DNA of 64,000 nt from Orientallactaga sibirica (lineage: Eukaryota; Chordata; Mammalia; Rodentia; Dipodidae): positions 13,669,501-13,733,500 of the forward strand of contig JAEOAD010000034.1 in assembly GCA_036365145.1 (NCBI GenBank), given 5' to 3'. Both the position numbers and the translations under genes were made by a program. Below the pieces are notes generated by a model that worked only from the letters and a program-made list of their open reading frames with translations, was not told the DNA's origin and did no database searches. This document shows, piece after piece, positions 43,641 to 64,000 of the stretch; within the stretch, counting starts at the first letter, position 1; every line of letters starts with the position of its first letter.

Positions 43641-43795
43641 TTTCAGAAGAATCACTTCAGATCCTCCAGGTTCCAGCTACTACTGCCTTGGACCAAACAT
43701 TTTCCCCGGGAGTTTGAGATCAACAGTGCCCATAAGCCTTTCCCTTTGTCCGCCTCCCCATTGCTGTCACTCATATCACACAGACTCATGTCTAC

Positions 43796-43801
43796 AATAA
43801 A
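43796..43801 (+). terminator. STOM: Candidate STOM poly(A) signal, distal to the minisatellite
   Basis: AATAAA in the context CATGTCTACAATAAAAAGCC, followed by GTGTGTTTTA and GTGTGGCCTTTG, which look like good GU-rich downstream elements. The context nearly repeats that of the signal at 43081. If used, the 3' UTR would contain the whole minisatellite. Confidence 0.5.
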
Positions 43802-43850
43802 AAGCCAGTGTGTTTTACCTGCAACGTGTGGCCTTTGATGAGCTTCCTTG

Positions 43851-43883
43851 ATCGCTTCTTGGCCTTTTGGCTAAGATCAAGTG
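43851..43883 (+). pseudogene. Truncated U2 snRNA pseudogene (5' 33 nt)
   Basis: The sequence from ATCGCTTCT through AAGATCAAGTG matches the first 33 nt of U2 snRNA with one C-to-T change (CTCGGCC is CTTGGCC). It stops before the branch-site-pairing region, so it cannot be functional. It is flanked by a 12-bp direct repeat GAGCTTCCTTGA at 43840-43851 and 43886-43897, the mark of L1-style retroposition. Confidence 0.85.
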
Positions 43884-43954
43884 AAGAGCTTCCTTGAATG
43901 ACTGGTGACATTGTTAGTTGAGCACTAGTCACAAGCTCAAACACTTGTACCTAC

Positions 43955-44112
43955 AACCTGTCATTTTATCTTCAGTATGGTTTAGTTATTTGTTATCACC
44001 ATTTTATAGGTCCAAACAACATTGAGCCTCAGGTAAAACTGATCCCAAGCCATGCTGTTGGGAAGGGGCACAGCTAGAGTTCAAACCCAGCCCTGTCCAA
44101 TTCCAAAGATTC
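43955..44112. mobile_element. Probable MIR remnant
   Basis: TTATCACCATTTTATAGGTC, GGCACAGCTAGAGTTCAAAC and CCAGCCCTGTCCAATTCC resemble MIR. Confidence 0.6.
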
Positions 44113-44489
44113 TAAGGTGTCCCATGTATCTTCTTTGTGTGACTCTGCCATCTCTACAAACTGCCACCATGTCATTTTATATGTAAATCCCATTTGTCAG
44201 TCTCAGAGTTCACTGGACTTTGAATTCATTCTTGAGGAGGGCTCAAATTCAGCCTTCAGTTTTGCATTATCTGATCTAACAAAAGTTCAGTACAGAAGAG
44301 GAGAGTTGATTGGCTGTTTATAGCCACATGTTACACTGAGTGGAAAAATTAAAAAAAGGGTTCAAAAGACTAAAACAGAATGCCCCATTCCACTATATTA
44401 TTTCAAGTATATTATTAATTCACCACACCAGGTCTTTCTCAAGTCAGTCAGCAAGTAAAAAATTAACTCAGAACTCTTTTTTTTTGTTG

Positions 44490-44727
44490 TTGTTTTGTTT
44501 TTGTCTTTTTGGAAAGAGTCAGAGAGAGAGAGAGACAGAGAATGGGCACACCAGCAACCTCTCAGCTGTTGTGAATGAACTCCAGATGTGTGCCCTCCTG
44601 TGGGTAAGTGCAGCATTGCACCCTTGCATCATTATGCATCTGGCTAAACATGGGACCTGGAGAATCTAACGGGTGTTCTTAGGCTTAGCAGGCAGACGCC
44701 TTAACCGCTAAGCCATCTCTCCAGCAC
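44490..44727 (-). mobile_element. B2-like SINE, long subtype
   Basis: GTCAGAGAGAGAGAGAGACA, the CTCCTGTGGGTAAGTGCAGC extra block, ending CCATCTCTCCAGC. The CTCF-like core reads CCACAGGAGGGCAC on the minus strand, partly decayed. Confidence 0.85.
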
Positions 44728-44733
44728 AGAACT

Positions 44734-44895
44734 CTTTTTTTTTTTTTTTTTGGTTTTTCGAGGTAGGGTTTCACTCTGGCCCAGGCTGACCTGGAATTAA
44801 CTATGTAGTCTCAGGGTGGCCTTGAACTCATGGCGATCCTCCTACCTCTGCCTCCCGAGTGCTGGGATTAAAGGCGTGCGCCACCACACCCGGCA
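44734..44895 (-). mobile_element. B1-like SINE
   Basis: Poly(T), TTTTTCGAGGTAGGGTTTCA through GCGCCACCACACCCGGC. CACAGAACTCTTTTTT flanks it on both sides. Confidence 0.93.
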
Positions 44896-44904
44896 CAGAA
44901 CTCT

Positions 44905-45098
44905 TTTTTAATATTTTTCTTTATTTGAAAGCAAGAGAAAGAGAGTATGAGCATGTCAAGGCCTCTGGCCACTGCAAAGGAATTCTAGAGCGTGTGCACA
45001 TTGTGCTTCTGGCTTTACATGACTACTGGGGACTTGAACCCAAGCCTTCAGGCTTTGCAAGCAAGTGCATTGAACCACAGAGTCATCTCCCCAGCCCC
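44905..45098 (-). mobile_element. B2-like SINE
   Basis: TTTTTCTTTATTTGAAAGCA through GTCATCTCCCCAGCCCC. Confidence 0.8.
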
Positions 45099-45104
45099 AG
45101 AGCT

Positions 45105-45392
45105 CTTCCATTTATGTGTGCATGTGTGCCGCAGCACCCGTGTGGAAGTCAAGAACAAGCTTGGGTGTCAGTTCTCACCTTCTACCTTGTTTAAGATAGT
45201 GTCTGTTCTTTGCTGAATCTGCCAGGCCAGCTGACCCTGAGCTTCTGGGGATGCTCCTGTGTCGGCCTCCCATCTTGCTTAGGTGCACTCTGGGATTACA
45301 GATGTTTGCAATACCACTGGTTTTCCATGGGTGCTGACGATCTGACCTCAGCTTGTCATGCTTGTGCAGCAGGTGCTGTAGCCCTCAGGATG
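45105..45392 (-). mobile_element. B4-like SINE, antisense
   Basis: TGTGTGCATGTGTGCC, GTGGAAGTCAAGAACAAGC, CTGGGATTACAGATGTTTGC, TGCTTGTGCAGCAGGTGCTG. Confidence 0.72.
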
Positions 45393-45464
45393 AAGTCCAA
45401 TTCACATTTATGGCACATCATAGAGCAAATCAATGAGAGCAATGAGGCTGTTTGGCGAGTTAAT

Positions 45465-45545
45465 TAATTACCAATGACTGCTTTATATCAGGCACTACAC
45501 TCAACTCATTCATTTGTTTTACTTCTACATCTGATGATACTTACC
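45465..45545 (+). mobile_element. Probable MIR fragment
   Basis: TATCAGGCACTACACTCAAC and TCATTCATTTGTTTTACTTC. Confidence 0.45.
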
Positions 45546-45549
45546 ATTG

Positions 45550-45684
45550 AGCCAGGCATGGTGGTACATGCCTTTAATCCCAGCACTAGGGAGACCGAGG
45601 AAGGAGGATCATTGTGAGTTGGAGGCCAGCCTGAGACTACAGAGTGAATTCCAGGTCAGCCTAGGCTAGCGAGAGACCCTACCT

Positions 45685-45718
<34 letters not shown>
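45550..45718 (+). mobile_element. B1-like SINE
   Basis: GAGCCAGGCATGGTGGTACA through GAGACCCTACCTC and a long poly(A). Confidence 0.92.
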
Positions 45719-45719
<1 letters not shown>

Positions 45720-45720
<1 letters not shown>

Positions 45721-46275
45721 AATTTGACTCATAAAGTTAGAATTCTACAGATCCGACTTTGAAAATCATGCTCTTGCATGCTTCTTCTACTGTGCAGGCC
45801 AGTTGGTAACAAGACCCTGAGTGAGTTCTAGCCTCCGTCCTTTTGAAAATGTGCAGAACTGTCCACTGAAAGTGTGCACAAGCCCAGACACACAAACTTG
45901 CCTACCCCAAGACTTCAGAACCACTAGATGACCTACTTCTCACTTCAGAACTATCCCATGGCCTAGCACATCTGTACTTCGTAGCAACTAAAGAGAAGGC
46001 CAAGGAAACCATAACAGATTGAATGCCAGTTTGCCACCTTTGACTTCCATTCATAACCCCATCTGGCCGAGTTGACAGGCCATGGGAACCCCTGGATCTG
46101 TTGAGTTTTTTGTCTTTTACAATGATGCACATAACTTGGCTTTACAGCAGGTCCAGGCTCAAGTGAGGCTAGAATTTGCCTAAAGAAGACACTTAATGAA
46201 AGGATGCAGTTTTTTTTTTTCAATCCACCTAAGAAGAGTTTGGTGAGAGAGGAAGTTGAAATTACTGTTAAAACA
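45720..46275. other. STOM-GSN intergenic unique stretch
   Basis: No recognised gene or element. Confidence 0.5.
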
Positions 46276-46280
46276 TATTT

Positions 46281-46497
46281 AGGGCTGGAGCGATGGCTTA
46301 GCATTTAAGGTGTTTGCCTGTGAAGCCGAAGGATCCTGGTTCGATTCTCCAAGACCCACATAAGCCAGATGCACAAAGGGCACATGCATCTGGAGTTCGT
46401 TTGCAGTGGCTATAGGCCCTGGCATGCCCATTCTTTCTCTTTCTACCACTCTTCTTTCCCTCTCTCTTTCTCTCTGCTTGCAAATAAATAAAAATTA
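46281..46497 (+). mobile_element. B2-like SINE
   Basis: AGGGCTGGAGCGATGGCTTA to GCTTGCAAATAAATAAAAAT. Confidence 0.9.
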
Positions 46498-46499
46498 GA

Positions 46500-46970
46500 A
46501 AAAATTAAAACAGATTTTATAGAAATTTGGAGACTTAACAGCCATGACATATGCTGAGAATCTTCCCTAAAACATTCTGGTGAGGAGGGGTCTAGAAATT
46601 GAACCCTCTGAAAATTATTCCACAAGAGTATAAGGAGCCTTTATTATAAATAGCCTCTATTTTTAGCATCCTGTCTCAAAATAGTCTCCAACAAAATAGC
46701 TGTCTATCTAGTGTCTACTTACCTAGTTCCTTCCTATGAACCCCATGTTAGCTGGTACCAGATGATAGCTGTCACCTCAGAGAGGAGGAGTTCACCCTAA
46801 TGGGAGGATAAATTTCATTGCTCCATGAGTAATCCCATCCTCCATGAGCTTGTCAAGAGTGATTCTGTGACCCAAAGTGGACTCTGAGTCCTGAGAAAAG
46901 ATTTTCTTCAAACTTAAGAGCTCTTTTCCATTTCCTGGGATAAAGGCCTTCTAGAAATGATCTTCTTTTT
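46500..46970. other. STOM-GSN intergenic unique stretch
   Basis: No recognised gene or element. Confidence 0.5.
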
Positions 46971-46977
46971 AAAAATA

Positions 46978-47196
46978 TTTTGTTATTTATTTATTTGAGA
47001 GAGAGATAGAGATACAGAAATAAGAGAGAGAGAGAGAATGGGTGCACCAGGGCCTCCAGCCATTGCAAACAAACTCCAGATGCGTGCACCCTCTTGTGCA
47101 TCTGGTTTACATGAGTCCTGGAGAATGGAGTCTTGAACCAGGGTCCTTAGGCTTCACAGACAAGCATTTAATCACTAAGCCATCTCTCCAGCCCTA
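46978..47196 (-). mobile_element. B2-like SINE
   Basis: TTTTGTTATTTATTTATTTG through GCCATCTCTCCAGCCC. Confidence 0.9.
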
Positions 47197-47514
47197 AAAA
47201 CGATCTTTTTTCCTTTCTGCCGAGCATTGACATGTATGGGTTGAGAGCCAGAATGCCCACAGTCTTCACTACCAGGCTGGAGCACTGCGCCAAGAAAGCC
47301 AGCAGGAGACCCAGGCTCACTGACGAGCCCCAGGACTCTGGCCGCATGATGCCCTCATGAGGCAATGCGGTTGAGCTGGTTCTCCATCCCTCACAGCAAA
47401 CACACCCAGCTCAGGGGTGGGTTTGCTCCATGGATGGGTTAGGTCCTATACATATTCTTTTTGCCATTTTTTTAAAATCACAATATGGATAATACATGGG
47501 GTTAAATGTTGCCT

Positions 47515-47690
47515 CCCTTAATCTCTAGAAAGGATGACCGCTGTGAGTTCAAAGCCAGTCTGGGACTACAGAGTGAGTTCCAGATAAACCTGGACTAGAG
47601 TGAGACTCTACCTCGGGGGACGAAAAAAAGAAAAGATACTTAAAGGCATGTGCCCTACCACTGAGCTACCTCTCCAGCTCAAAGAAAAAG
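47515..47690 (+). mobile_element. 5'-truncated B1-like SINE and small adjoining SINE piece
   Basis: TGTGAGTTCAAAGCCAGTCT through GAGACTCTACCTCG, then a reversed SINE head, ACTGAGCTACCTCTCCAGC. Confidence 0.7.
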
Positions 47691-47694
47691 TTAT

Positions 47695-47998
47695 GTGCGT
47701 GTGGGGTTATACATGTATGTGTGCAGATGTGCATGTCCTGTGCATACAGCTATGGAGGCCAGAGTAGGATGTATATTCTCCTCTTTCTCTTCTACCTTAT
47801 TTCCCTGAAACACTGAAGCTCCTTGTTTTTCTGTTAGAATGGCTGATTGGTGAACCTTAGCCATCCTCCTATCTCTACTACCCTCAGAGTTGGGGTGGTG
47901 GGCATTTTGGGGGGTTTCATGTGGGTGTTGGGGATCAAACACGAGTCCTCATGCTTGTGCAGCAAGTGCTCTTACCCAGTAAGCCAGCCCAGGTTCCG
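47695..47998 (-). mobile_element. B4-like SINE, antisense
   Basis: GTGTGGGGTTATACATGTAT, TATGGAGGCCAGAGTAGGAT and CATGCTTGTGCAGCAAGTGC. Confidence 0.72.
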
Positions 47999-48479
47999 TG
48001 TTATATTTTTAATGTCTTTCATAAATTAAGTACAAAATACTTATGTTGAATTCAGTCTCCCACACAGGATCCAAAGCCAGGCCAACCTTTAAGAGAGGCA
48101 GCTTTGACACCTGTCCTGGTATGCCATACTGACTTCACTGTTGTGGGGTATCATGAAGTCTAACATGGTTAGGAAAACAAAATACATGGTTGAAGTTAAA
48201 CTATTCCTAATTTCCTCTTTGGTCTTTGAGGAAGAAAAGGAAGTAAAGGTGGTTCTGTTGCTTGGGTGATCCAGAATTCTCTCTCTAGACCACAGCTGCA
48301 CCCTTGCATAGCAGTGTGACCCATGAATTTCCAGGAACTAAGCTAGCTTTGTCTAGGCAGGCCTCCACCTGCCTCTAGGGAAGGTCCTAGAAGCAGTTAT
48401 GGGAAATCACCACTTTGTTTCAATACTTAACACTTGTCAAGTTGCTCTGACCACTGAACATAGTAAACAAGGTGTGTCT

Positions 48480-48740
48480 TGGGACAAGTCCAAATCCTTT
48501 GGTATGGTATTCAAGGCCCCTGTCCAGCACTCACTCAGCTTCAAAGCCTAGCACTTCCCACTTTCTGTTCCAGCCATGCAATTGTCTGCCCCTTTCTCCT
48601 CCATAGCACCCCACCTTTGACTATGCTGCACCCTTTGCTTGAGATGGCTTGCTTCTGAAAACCTCTGCACACCCCCACATCCCCATCCCACTTTGAAAAT
48701 TCCTCCTTTATTGCCCTCATCACCTTTGCAATGACTCAGA
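48480..48740 (+). mobile_element. Probable L2 LINE remnant
   Basis: GGTATGGTATTCAAGGCCCC, CTTCCCACTTTCTGTTCCAG and later CTTTGAAAATTCCTCCTTTA follow the common antisense L2 3'-end pattern. Confidence 0.55.
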
Positions 48741-48830
48741 ATCTCTGGAGGTAGGGTCTCTGGTGAATGGTTCCTTTCAAAAGCTCCCTGGACAATTTCA
48801 GGGTTTGGCCAGCTTTGGCAACAACAGTGT

Positions 48831-48832
<2 letters not shown>

Positions 48833-48874
<42 letters not shown>
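48833..48874. repeat. (CA)n microsatellite
   Basis: About 21 CA units. It produces an artificial Val-Cys run in the minus-strand open frame 48548-49201. Confidence 0.95.
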
Positions 48875-48879
<5 letters not shown>

Positions 48880-49212
48880 TCCCACCATGTATAAACCTCA
48901 CACTGGGTTCTCTTCTCCGTGGGTGCTTTATACTGTAACTTGGAGTGGCATGGAACAACAGCAGAACAAAAAGGTGGCAAGATGCATCCAGAAGGACTGA
49001 GGGGAGGGAACAGACTGTTCCCCAACAAGCTCTTTGCACTGCTTGGCACCACCCTGGAGAAAAGGTTTTGAAAGAGTTCATGAAAGTGCCCCACAGGGAC
49101 TTTAGAGGCTCTGAGCATAAGCAGAGATTCAGGCCCAGGGGAACCACACAGGGCATCAAGGAGTCTTTTTCCTCCACTACAAAGATAGCAAACTTGGGCA
49201 TCTCTTGTTTGT

Positions 49213-49367
49213 AATTTTTTTTTTTTTTTCCCGAGGTAGGGTCTCATTCTAGCCCAGGCTGACCTAGAATTTACTATGTAGTCTCAGGCTGGCCTTGAAC
49301 TCATATGGCTCCTCCTACCTCTGCCTCCCAAGTGCTGGGATTAAAGGCGTACGCCACCACGCCCAGC
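49213..49367 (-). mobile_element. B1-like SINE
   Basis: Poly(T), CCCGAGGTAGGGTCTCATTC through TACGCCACCACGCCCAGC. TTGGGCATCTCTTGT and TTGGGTATCTCTTGT flank it as a target-site duplication. Confidence 0.93.
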
Positions 49368-49369
49368 TT

Positions 49370-50195
49370 TGGGTATCTCTTGTGACAGCAGCTCCTGAGG
49401 TGCTGACTTCTCCCAAGATTCTCTGGGCAGCAGAATGAGCCAGCAGTAGATAGGAAGGCTCAGGCAGATGTCACAGGATGTGGTGGCTATGACAATGCAT
49501 CTTGTCCAGTTTCTACTACGGAAAATGTAGCGAAGGATCCCAGCTGCTGGCTTTGAACTCTATTCCCACTGCTGCCCAAGGCCGTGCCTCTTGATGATAA
49601 GACATGGGGGGAGGGAAGACAAACGTGTTCACAGGAGATGTGCAGTTCATTTGTTGGCTGACCAATATAAGTCCTCTATACACATTTAAGCTTACTCAGT
49701 ACAGTTCATTTCAACTTGATGCCTAATTTCCATGGGCCAAGGGCAGACATCGACAGTGCATAAGCCCCTAGACAAAGACACTGTCAACCTGTCTTTGGGG
49801 ACCCCTCTTCTATGGATTCTTCTCATACAAGAGCTCTTTTCTCTTTGCTTCCTCTCTGCACTAAGCATTTCTCTAACTTGCTTTTACTCTGTACTAAAAT
49901 TTCTCCTTCTGAACTCATCTTTTATCAGCTGTGAAATTAATTGAATTCTGCAAAGCAAAGAACACAGAGCCATTGACCCAGTGGAGCTTTGGTGACTGTT
50001 GAAGAGTCCAGCACCCTAGTTCCTGAGTTAAGCCTATTTAAGGGCTGAGATCAAGCTTTGACCTTCTCAAAAAGACCATAACATAATGTCACTGAATATA
50101 TTAGGTATATTTATATTATATATGTATATATATTAGGTATATTTATATACCTAAAATCTGTTAATGTAGTTTGCTACAATTAAAAAAAACAAAAC
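49370..50195. other. STOM-GSN intergenic unique stretch
   Basis: Contains a TATATTAGGTATATTTATAT direct repeat near 50100-50150. No gene recognised. Confidence 0.5.
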
Positions 50196-50204
50196 AAAAC
50201 AAAA

Positions 50205-50320
50205 ATCTGGGCATAGTGATACTTATCTATAATCTACTCAAGAGATTAAGGCAGGATACTTGTAGGGTCAAGGCCACCCGGGGTAACTTAACAAGACCCT
50301 GTCTCAAAATAAAAAGGTAG
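50205..50320 (+). mobile_element. Old B1-like SINE
   Basis: ATCTGGGCATAGTGATACTT through AAGACCCTGTCTCAAAATA. Confidence 0.65.
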
Positions 50321-50325
50321 AAAAG

Positions 50326-50456
50326 GGGCTGGAGAGATGGCTTAGCAGTTATGGAGCTTGCTGGGTAAAGCCAAATGACCCATTGGTAGAGCACTTGCCT
50401 AGCATGTCCAAGACCCCAGGAGTCAATCTCCAGTACTGACCGACAAAAACAGCAAC
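50326..50456 (+). mobile_element. B2-like head joined to ID-like SINE
   Basis: GGGGCTGGAGAGATGGCTTA passes directly into GGTAGAGCACTTGCCTAGCA, so two tRNA-derived SINEs are fused. Confidence 0.65.
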
Positions 50457-50854
50457 CATATCCTTAAGTCTACGAAGAACGCTTTGACTTTGGCTCAGGC
50501 CTGCCTGAAAGCTTTGCCAGACGTTCTTGGGTTAAACAGTCTGGTAGAATGCTTCCTCGTGGCCTTCTTTCCTTCTCTTCCTCTTAGGTCGGTCCTGCCT
50601 CTGTCTGATGGGCTCTCCCAACCTTCCCTGTTATCAATCTCTCCAGGACAATCCACACACATCTCACTGCAGCTCAGGGGACCAGGATGAACACACGGGG
50701 TGAGTGTAGTTCATCTGCTCACAGGCCTATGAGAGGCACCTGTCTGGGTATCCTCACAATTACCAAGGTCACGGACAGGGCAGACCCTGTTGACTATTAC
50801 TACCGGGTAGGTAGAGCTGTGGAATGAGGAAACGGGCAAAGCCATACTAGGCTA

Positions 50855-51090
50855 ACACACTTCAAAAAGCTTTTATTTCCAAAGATATTCTAGACAGTTT
50901 TGCAAAGGCCTGGATTTTTGCAGGGCTGGTTTTAGCTACTGTAAAATGCATGCATGCACGTAGGCATGCACATACATGTGCACACACACATATGCATTCA
51001 TGCCAGACTTGCCCTGTTTAACATTGGATCTCTTTGGGAGATGGACAGTTCTCAAAGGCACAGATGGATGATGTTGGGCCTGGCACTTGT
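50855..51090 (-). other. GSN: GSN 3' UTR
   Basis: A short stretch follows the stop codon on the minus strand to a canonical AATAAA at 50877-50872, giving a 3' UTR of roughly 230 nt, in keeping with the short gelsolin 3' UTR. The cleavage point is estimated. Confidence 0.75.
50872..50877 (-). terminator. GSN: GSN poly(A) signal
   Basis: TTTATT on the plus strand is AATAAA on the GSN strand, about 215 nt after the stop codon. Confidence 0.75.
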
Positions 51091-62093
<11,003 letters not shown>

Positions 62094-62579
62094 CTACCAG
62101 GACAGAGATGGGATCACATACCACACAGGGCACCCTCTCCCACTTCAGGTCAGCTGGAGATTCCAGCCCAGTGGTTAGTGGTTAGACACTAAGCTTTCAC
62201 AGGAACACCACAGGCTCAGGCTAATCACAGAACCACTGAGAGACAGGGCAGGAACTCAATCCCAGGTTTCTGGTGTGGTTCCTTCCACTAACCCTATGCA
62301 GTCCTGTGACTGCCCCCAGGAGGCTGCAGCATCTTCCCAGAGCCAGACCCAGAGTCAAACTCAGGTTCCGCTCTGAGAGATCCTGTAACCTTGGACGACT
62401 TGATTTACAATTCCTGCCGTCTTACTGTTACCACTATCTGCGTCACGACCGAACCGCCTGGATTTTACAGGTTACCTCCAGAGGCAGGGCCATCACTAGA
62501 TGACCTCAAAATGACCCCTGCTGGCAGGTTTCTGCCGAGCTCTGGTGATAGGACTTTATCCAAGTGGTCAAAAGGCCTA

Positions 62580-62595
62580 CAGCGACACCTGGTGG
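62580..62595 (-). promoter_or_regulatory. CTCF-like motif in GSN intron
   Basis: Reading the minus strand gives CCACCAGGTGTCGCTG, close to the CTCF core CCASYAGRKGGCRS. It lies in non-repeat intronic sequence about 0.5 kb upstream of the first G4 exon. Function is not shown by sequence. Confidence 0.4.
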
Positions 62596-62639
62596 TTTAT
62601 CAGAGGCCCTGGAAACTCCACCATTTCTGAATCTTGGGA

Positions 62640-62765
62640 ATTACGGAAAGTGATGGAGAGGATCAACCCCATTTTACAGGTGAGGCTCAGAGAGGGTAAG
62701 TAACTGGATCCAGGTTGCTTAACAGGATGCCAGGCTTTTGCTACACTTCTTCCCCCTAAGTGCTT
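62640..62765. mobile_element. Probable MIR remnant
   Basis: CCCCATTTTACAGGTGAGGC, TCAGAGAGGGTAAGTAACTG and CAGGATGCCAGGC. Confidence 0.6.
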
Positions 62766-62769
62766 TCAT

Positions 62770-64000
62770 GGCCTCTTCCCCACCGTCAAAGAAAAAATAA
62801 TAATGACAGAAATAACACTAAATTAACACAAACCTTGTTATCCCTGCCGTTGGGAATGCAATGGGCGTTGTCTGAAGTAGACTCCATGTTATAAACACAT
62901 CTGAACCCCATCTCCACATTCACTGTGACCTTTCCATCTCAAGGGCACATTCTCAGTGCTCTTAACTATCATAACAACCTCCTCACAGGCCCCCATGGCT
63001 TCATTTTCCTGCTTCTAGCCCATTTTCACAGTGATTTCCATAGCATAGGCCTGAGTCTGTCACATGTCTGTTGTCAAAACTAAACCAATACAGCCCTTGG
63101 TAGCCCTCAAATCTACTATAAGTCCACCCTGGGACCAGGCATTCTTGGCTCCCTCCTGAGGATGCTGTCAACTGAGCAGCTTCTGGGGACAGCACCCTCC
63201 TTCCCAACCAGTAGGTCCTGCCTTGGATGCTGCAGACAGCTATCAGTGGCAGCAAATTCCTACCCTACCATGACACTCAAAGACCCTGTTCCTGTGAGGC
63301 CGCTCAGCCACCTCATTCTCATCATCCTTTCCGTGTTCCCACCAAATCTCCTGGGCAACCCTCCATCTCTAGGAATCACATATCTTCTCCCCTCTCCATC
63401 CAGACACTCCTCCGGGACAGGGTGGGATCTGGGACACTTGGCCCAGGACATTGTACAGAGTGAGTGCTCACAGGATGCTGTTTGTATAATAACAATAAGA
63501 AGAAAAGGAGGAGGAGGAGAAACATAAAAGAATCATATCTACTAAAACTGTCGTGGAAACCTCAAACAGAAACATCCTAAGGGAAGTAGGAGGCAGGGCA
63601 TGAGCCAGAGGTGCCTATGAAGGTAGAAGGAAGAAGGAAAGGAGGGAGGGAAGGAGAGGCCTGGCCACCGCCAGCCCAGCCTGACCCCCAAACCACCCCA
63701 GCAATACTATAAAACATAAAAAAGCTGACTTTTTTTTTTTTTTTTTTTTTTTTAAGCGCTGACTCTTCACTTGGCCCACAGAGTAAGGCAGGATAGAAGC
63801 TTGGCGTCTTCGCCTCCATTTTGCGTGAGATCAATTAGACCCTTACTCGGCAGTTCCCCTCTGCATGCAGACATGTGAATCGCTCAAGGCCGAAGGCACA
63901 CAGATAAGTCACTGTCCTACACCTGCAGGCACACCTTCACAGGGCAGACCCACCATGAGGACAATTACTCATGGCAGCAGACGGACCACACTGAGACAAT
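62770..64000. other. GSN: GSN intron to the window edge
   Basis: I looked for the next upstream gelsolin exon (the G3-G4 linker, ending near DGTGQKQ) and did not find it, so it lies beyond 64000. A poly(T) run lies at 63730-63753. No other element recognised. Confidence 0.5.

Noticed and set aside
42904..43655. Overlapping minus-strand open frames of 146-238 codons with repeated SAGRKTLTRGMD-type peptides
   Set aside because: They follow the 48-bp (16-codon) minisatellite period, occur in all three frames and also on the plus strand. Periodicity without stops explains them.
48548..49201. 217-codon minus-strand open frame between STOM and GSN
   Set aside because: It contains a long Val-Cys run made by a (CA)n microsatellite, has no recognisable domain, and part overlaps a probable L2 remnant. 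Most likely a chance open frame.
62770..64000. Search for a further GSN exon upstream of G4
   Set aside because: No segment on the minus strand translated to the expected G3-G4 linker with splice sites; the next exon is presumed outside the window.

Overview
The window is nuclear DNA from a rodent. Two lines of evidence support this. First, it carries spliced exons of two vertebrate genes, stomatin (STOM, + strand) and gelsolin (GSN, - strand). Second, it is packed with 7SL-derived B1-like SINEs, tRNA-derived B2-like SINEs, ID and B4 elements and MaLR (ORR1/MT-like) LTRs, which together are typical of rodents. The B1 and B2 consensus forms differ from those of mouse and rat and resemble those I associate with jerboas (Dipodoidea). 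That narrower placement is inference.

Layout. Positions 1-7.4 kb are intergenic and repeat-rich: fragments of a probable LINE-1 3' end, SINEs and one MaLR solo LTR. A CpG-rich promoter lies at about 7.78-8.45 kb. STOM runs from its ATG at 8130 to its stop at 41300 in seven coding exons. Exons 1-4 and 6-7 lie at 8130, 28031, 29372, 31262, 36351 and 41106, and exon 5 at 34596. All junctions are GT-AG and in frame, and the predicted protein has 284 residues. Intron 1 (about 19.8 kb) holds dozens of SINEs and a 959-bp inverted repeat. The STOM 3' UTR follows and is bounded by two candidate poly(A) signals (43081 and 43796), with a 12-copy, roughly 45-48 bp minisatellite between them. A 5' fragment of U2 snRNA lies just downstream. 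About 7 kb of repeat-rich intergenic DNA separates this from the 3' end of GSN.

GSN is read on the minus strand from 62093 down to its stop at 51091. Eight terminal coding exons give 334 residues, the G4-G6 half of gelsolin and its C-terminal tail. The N-terminal half (G1-G3) and the promoter lie beyond the right edge. The tail-to-tail STOM/GSN arrangement matches human 9q33.2 as I know it.

The two genes are not an operon or pathway pair. Stomatin is a palmitoylated SPFH-family scaffold of the inner plasma-membrane leaflet. Gelsolin is a calcium-activated actin-severing and capping protein. I found no new multigene system. The unusual content is structural: the large hairpin-forming inverted repeat, the minisatellite at the STOM 3' end, SINE copies carrying CTCF-like cores, a target-site-flanked U2 fragment, and nested retroelements with readable target-site duplications.
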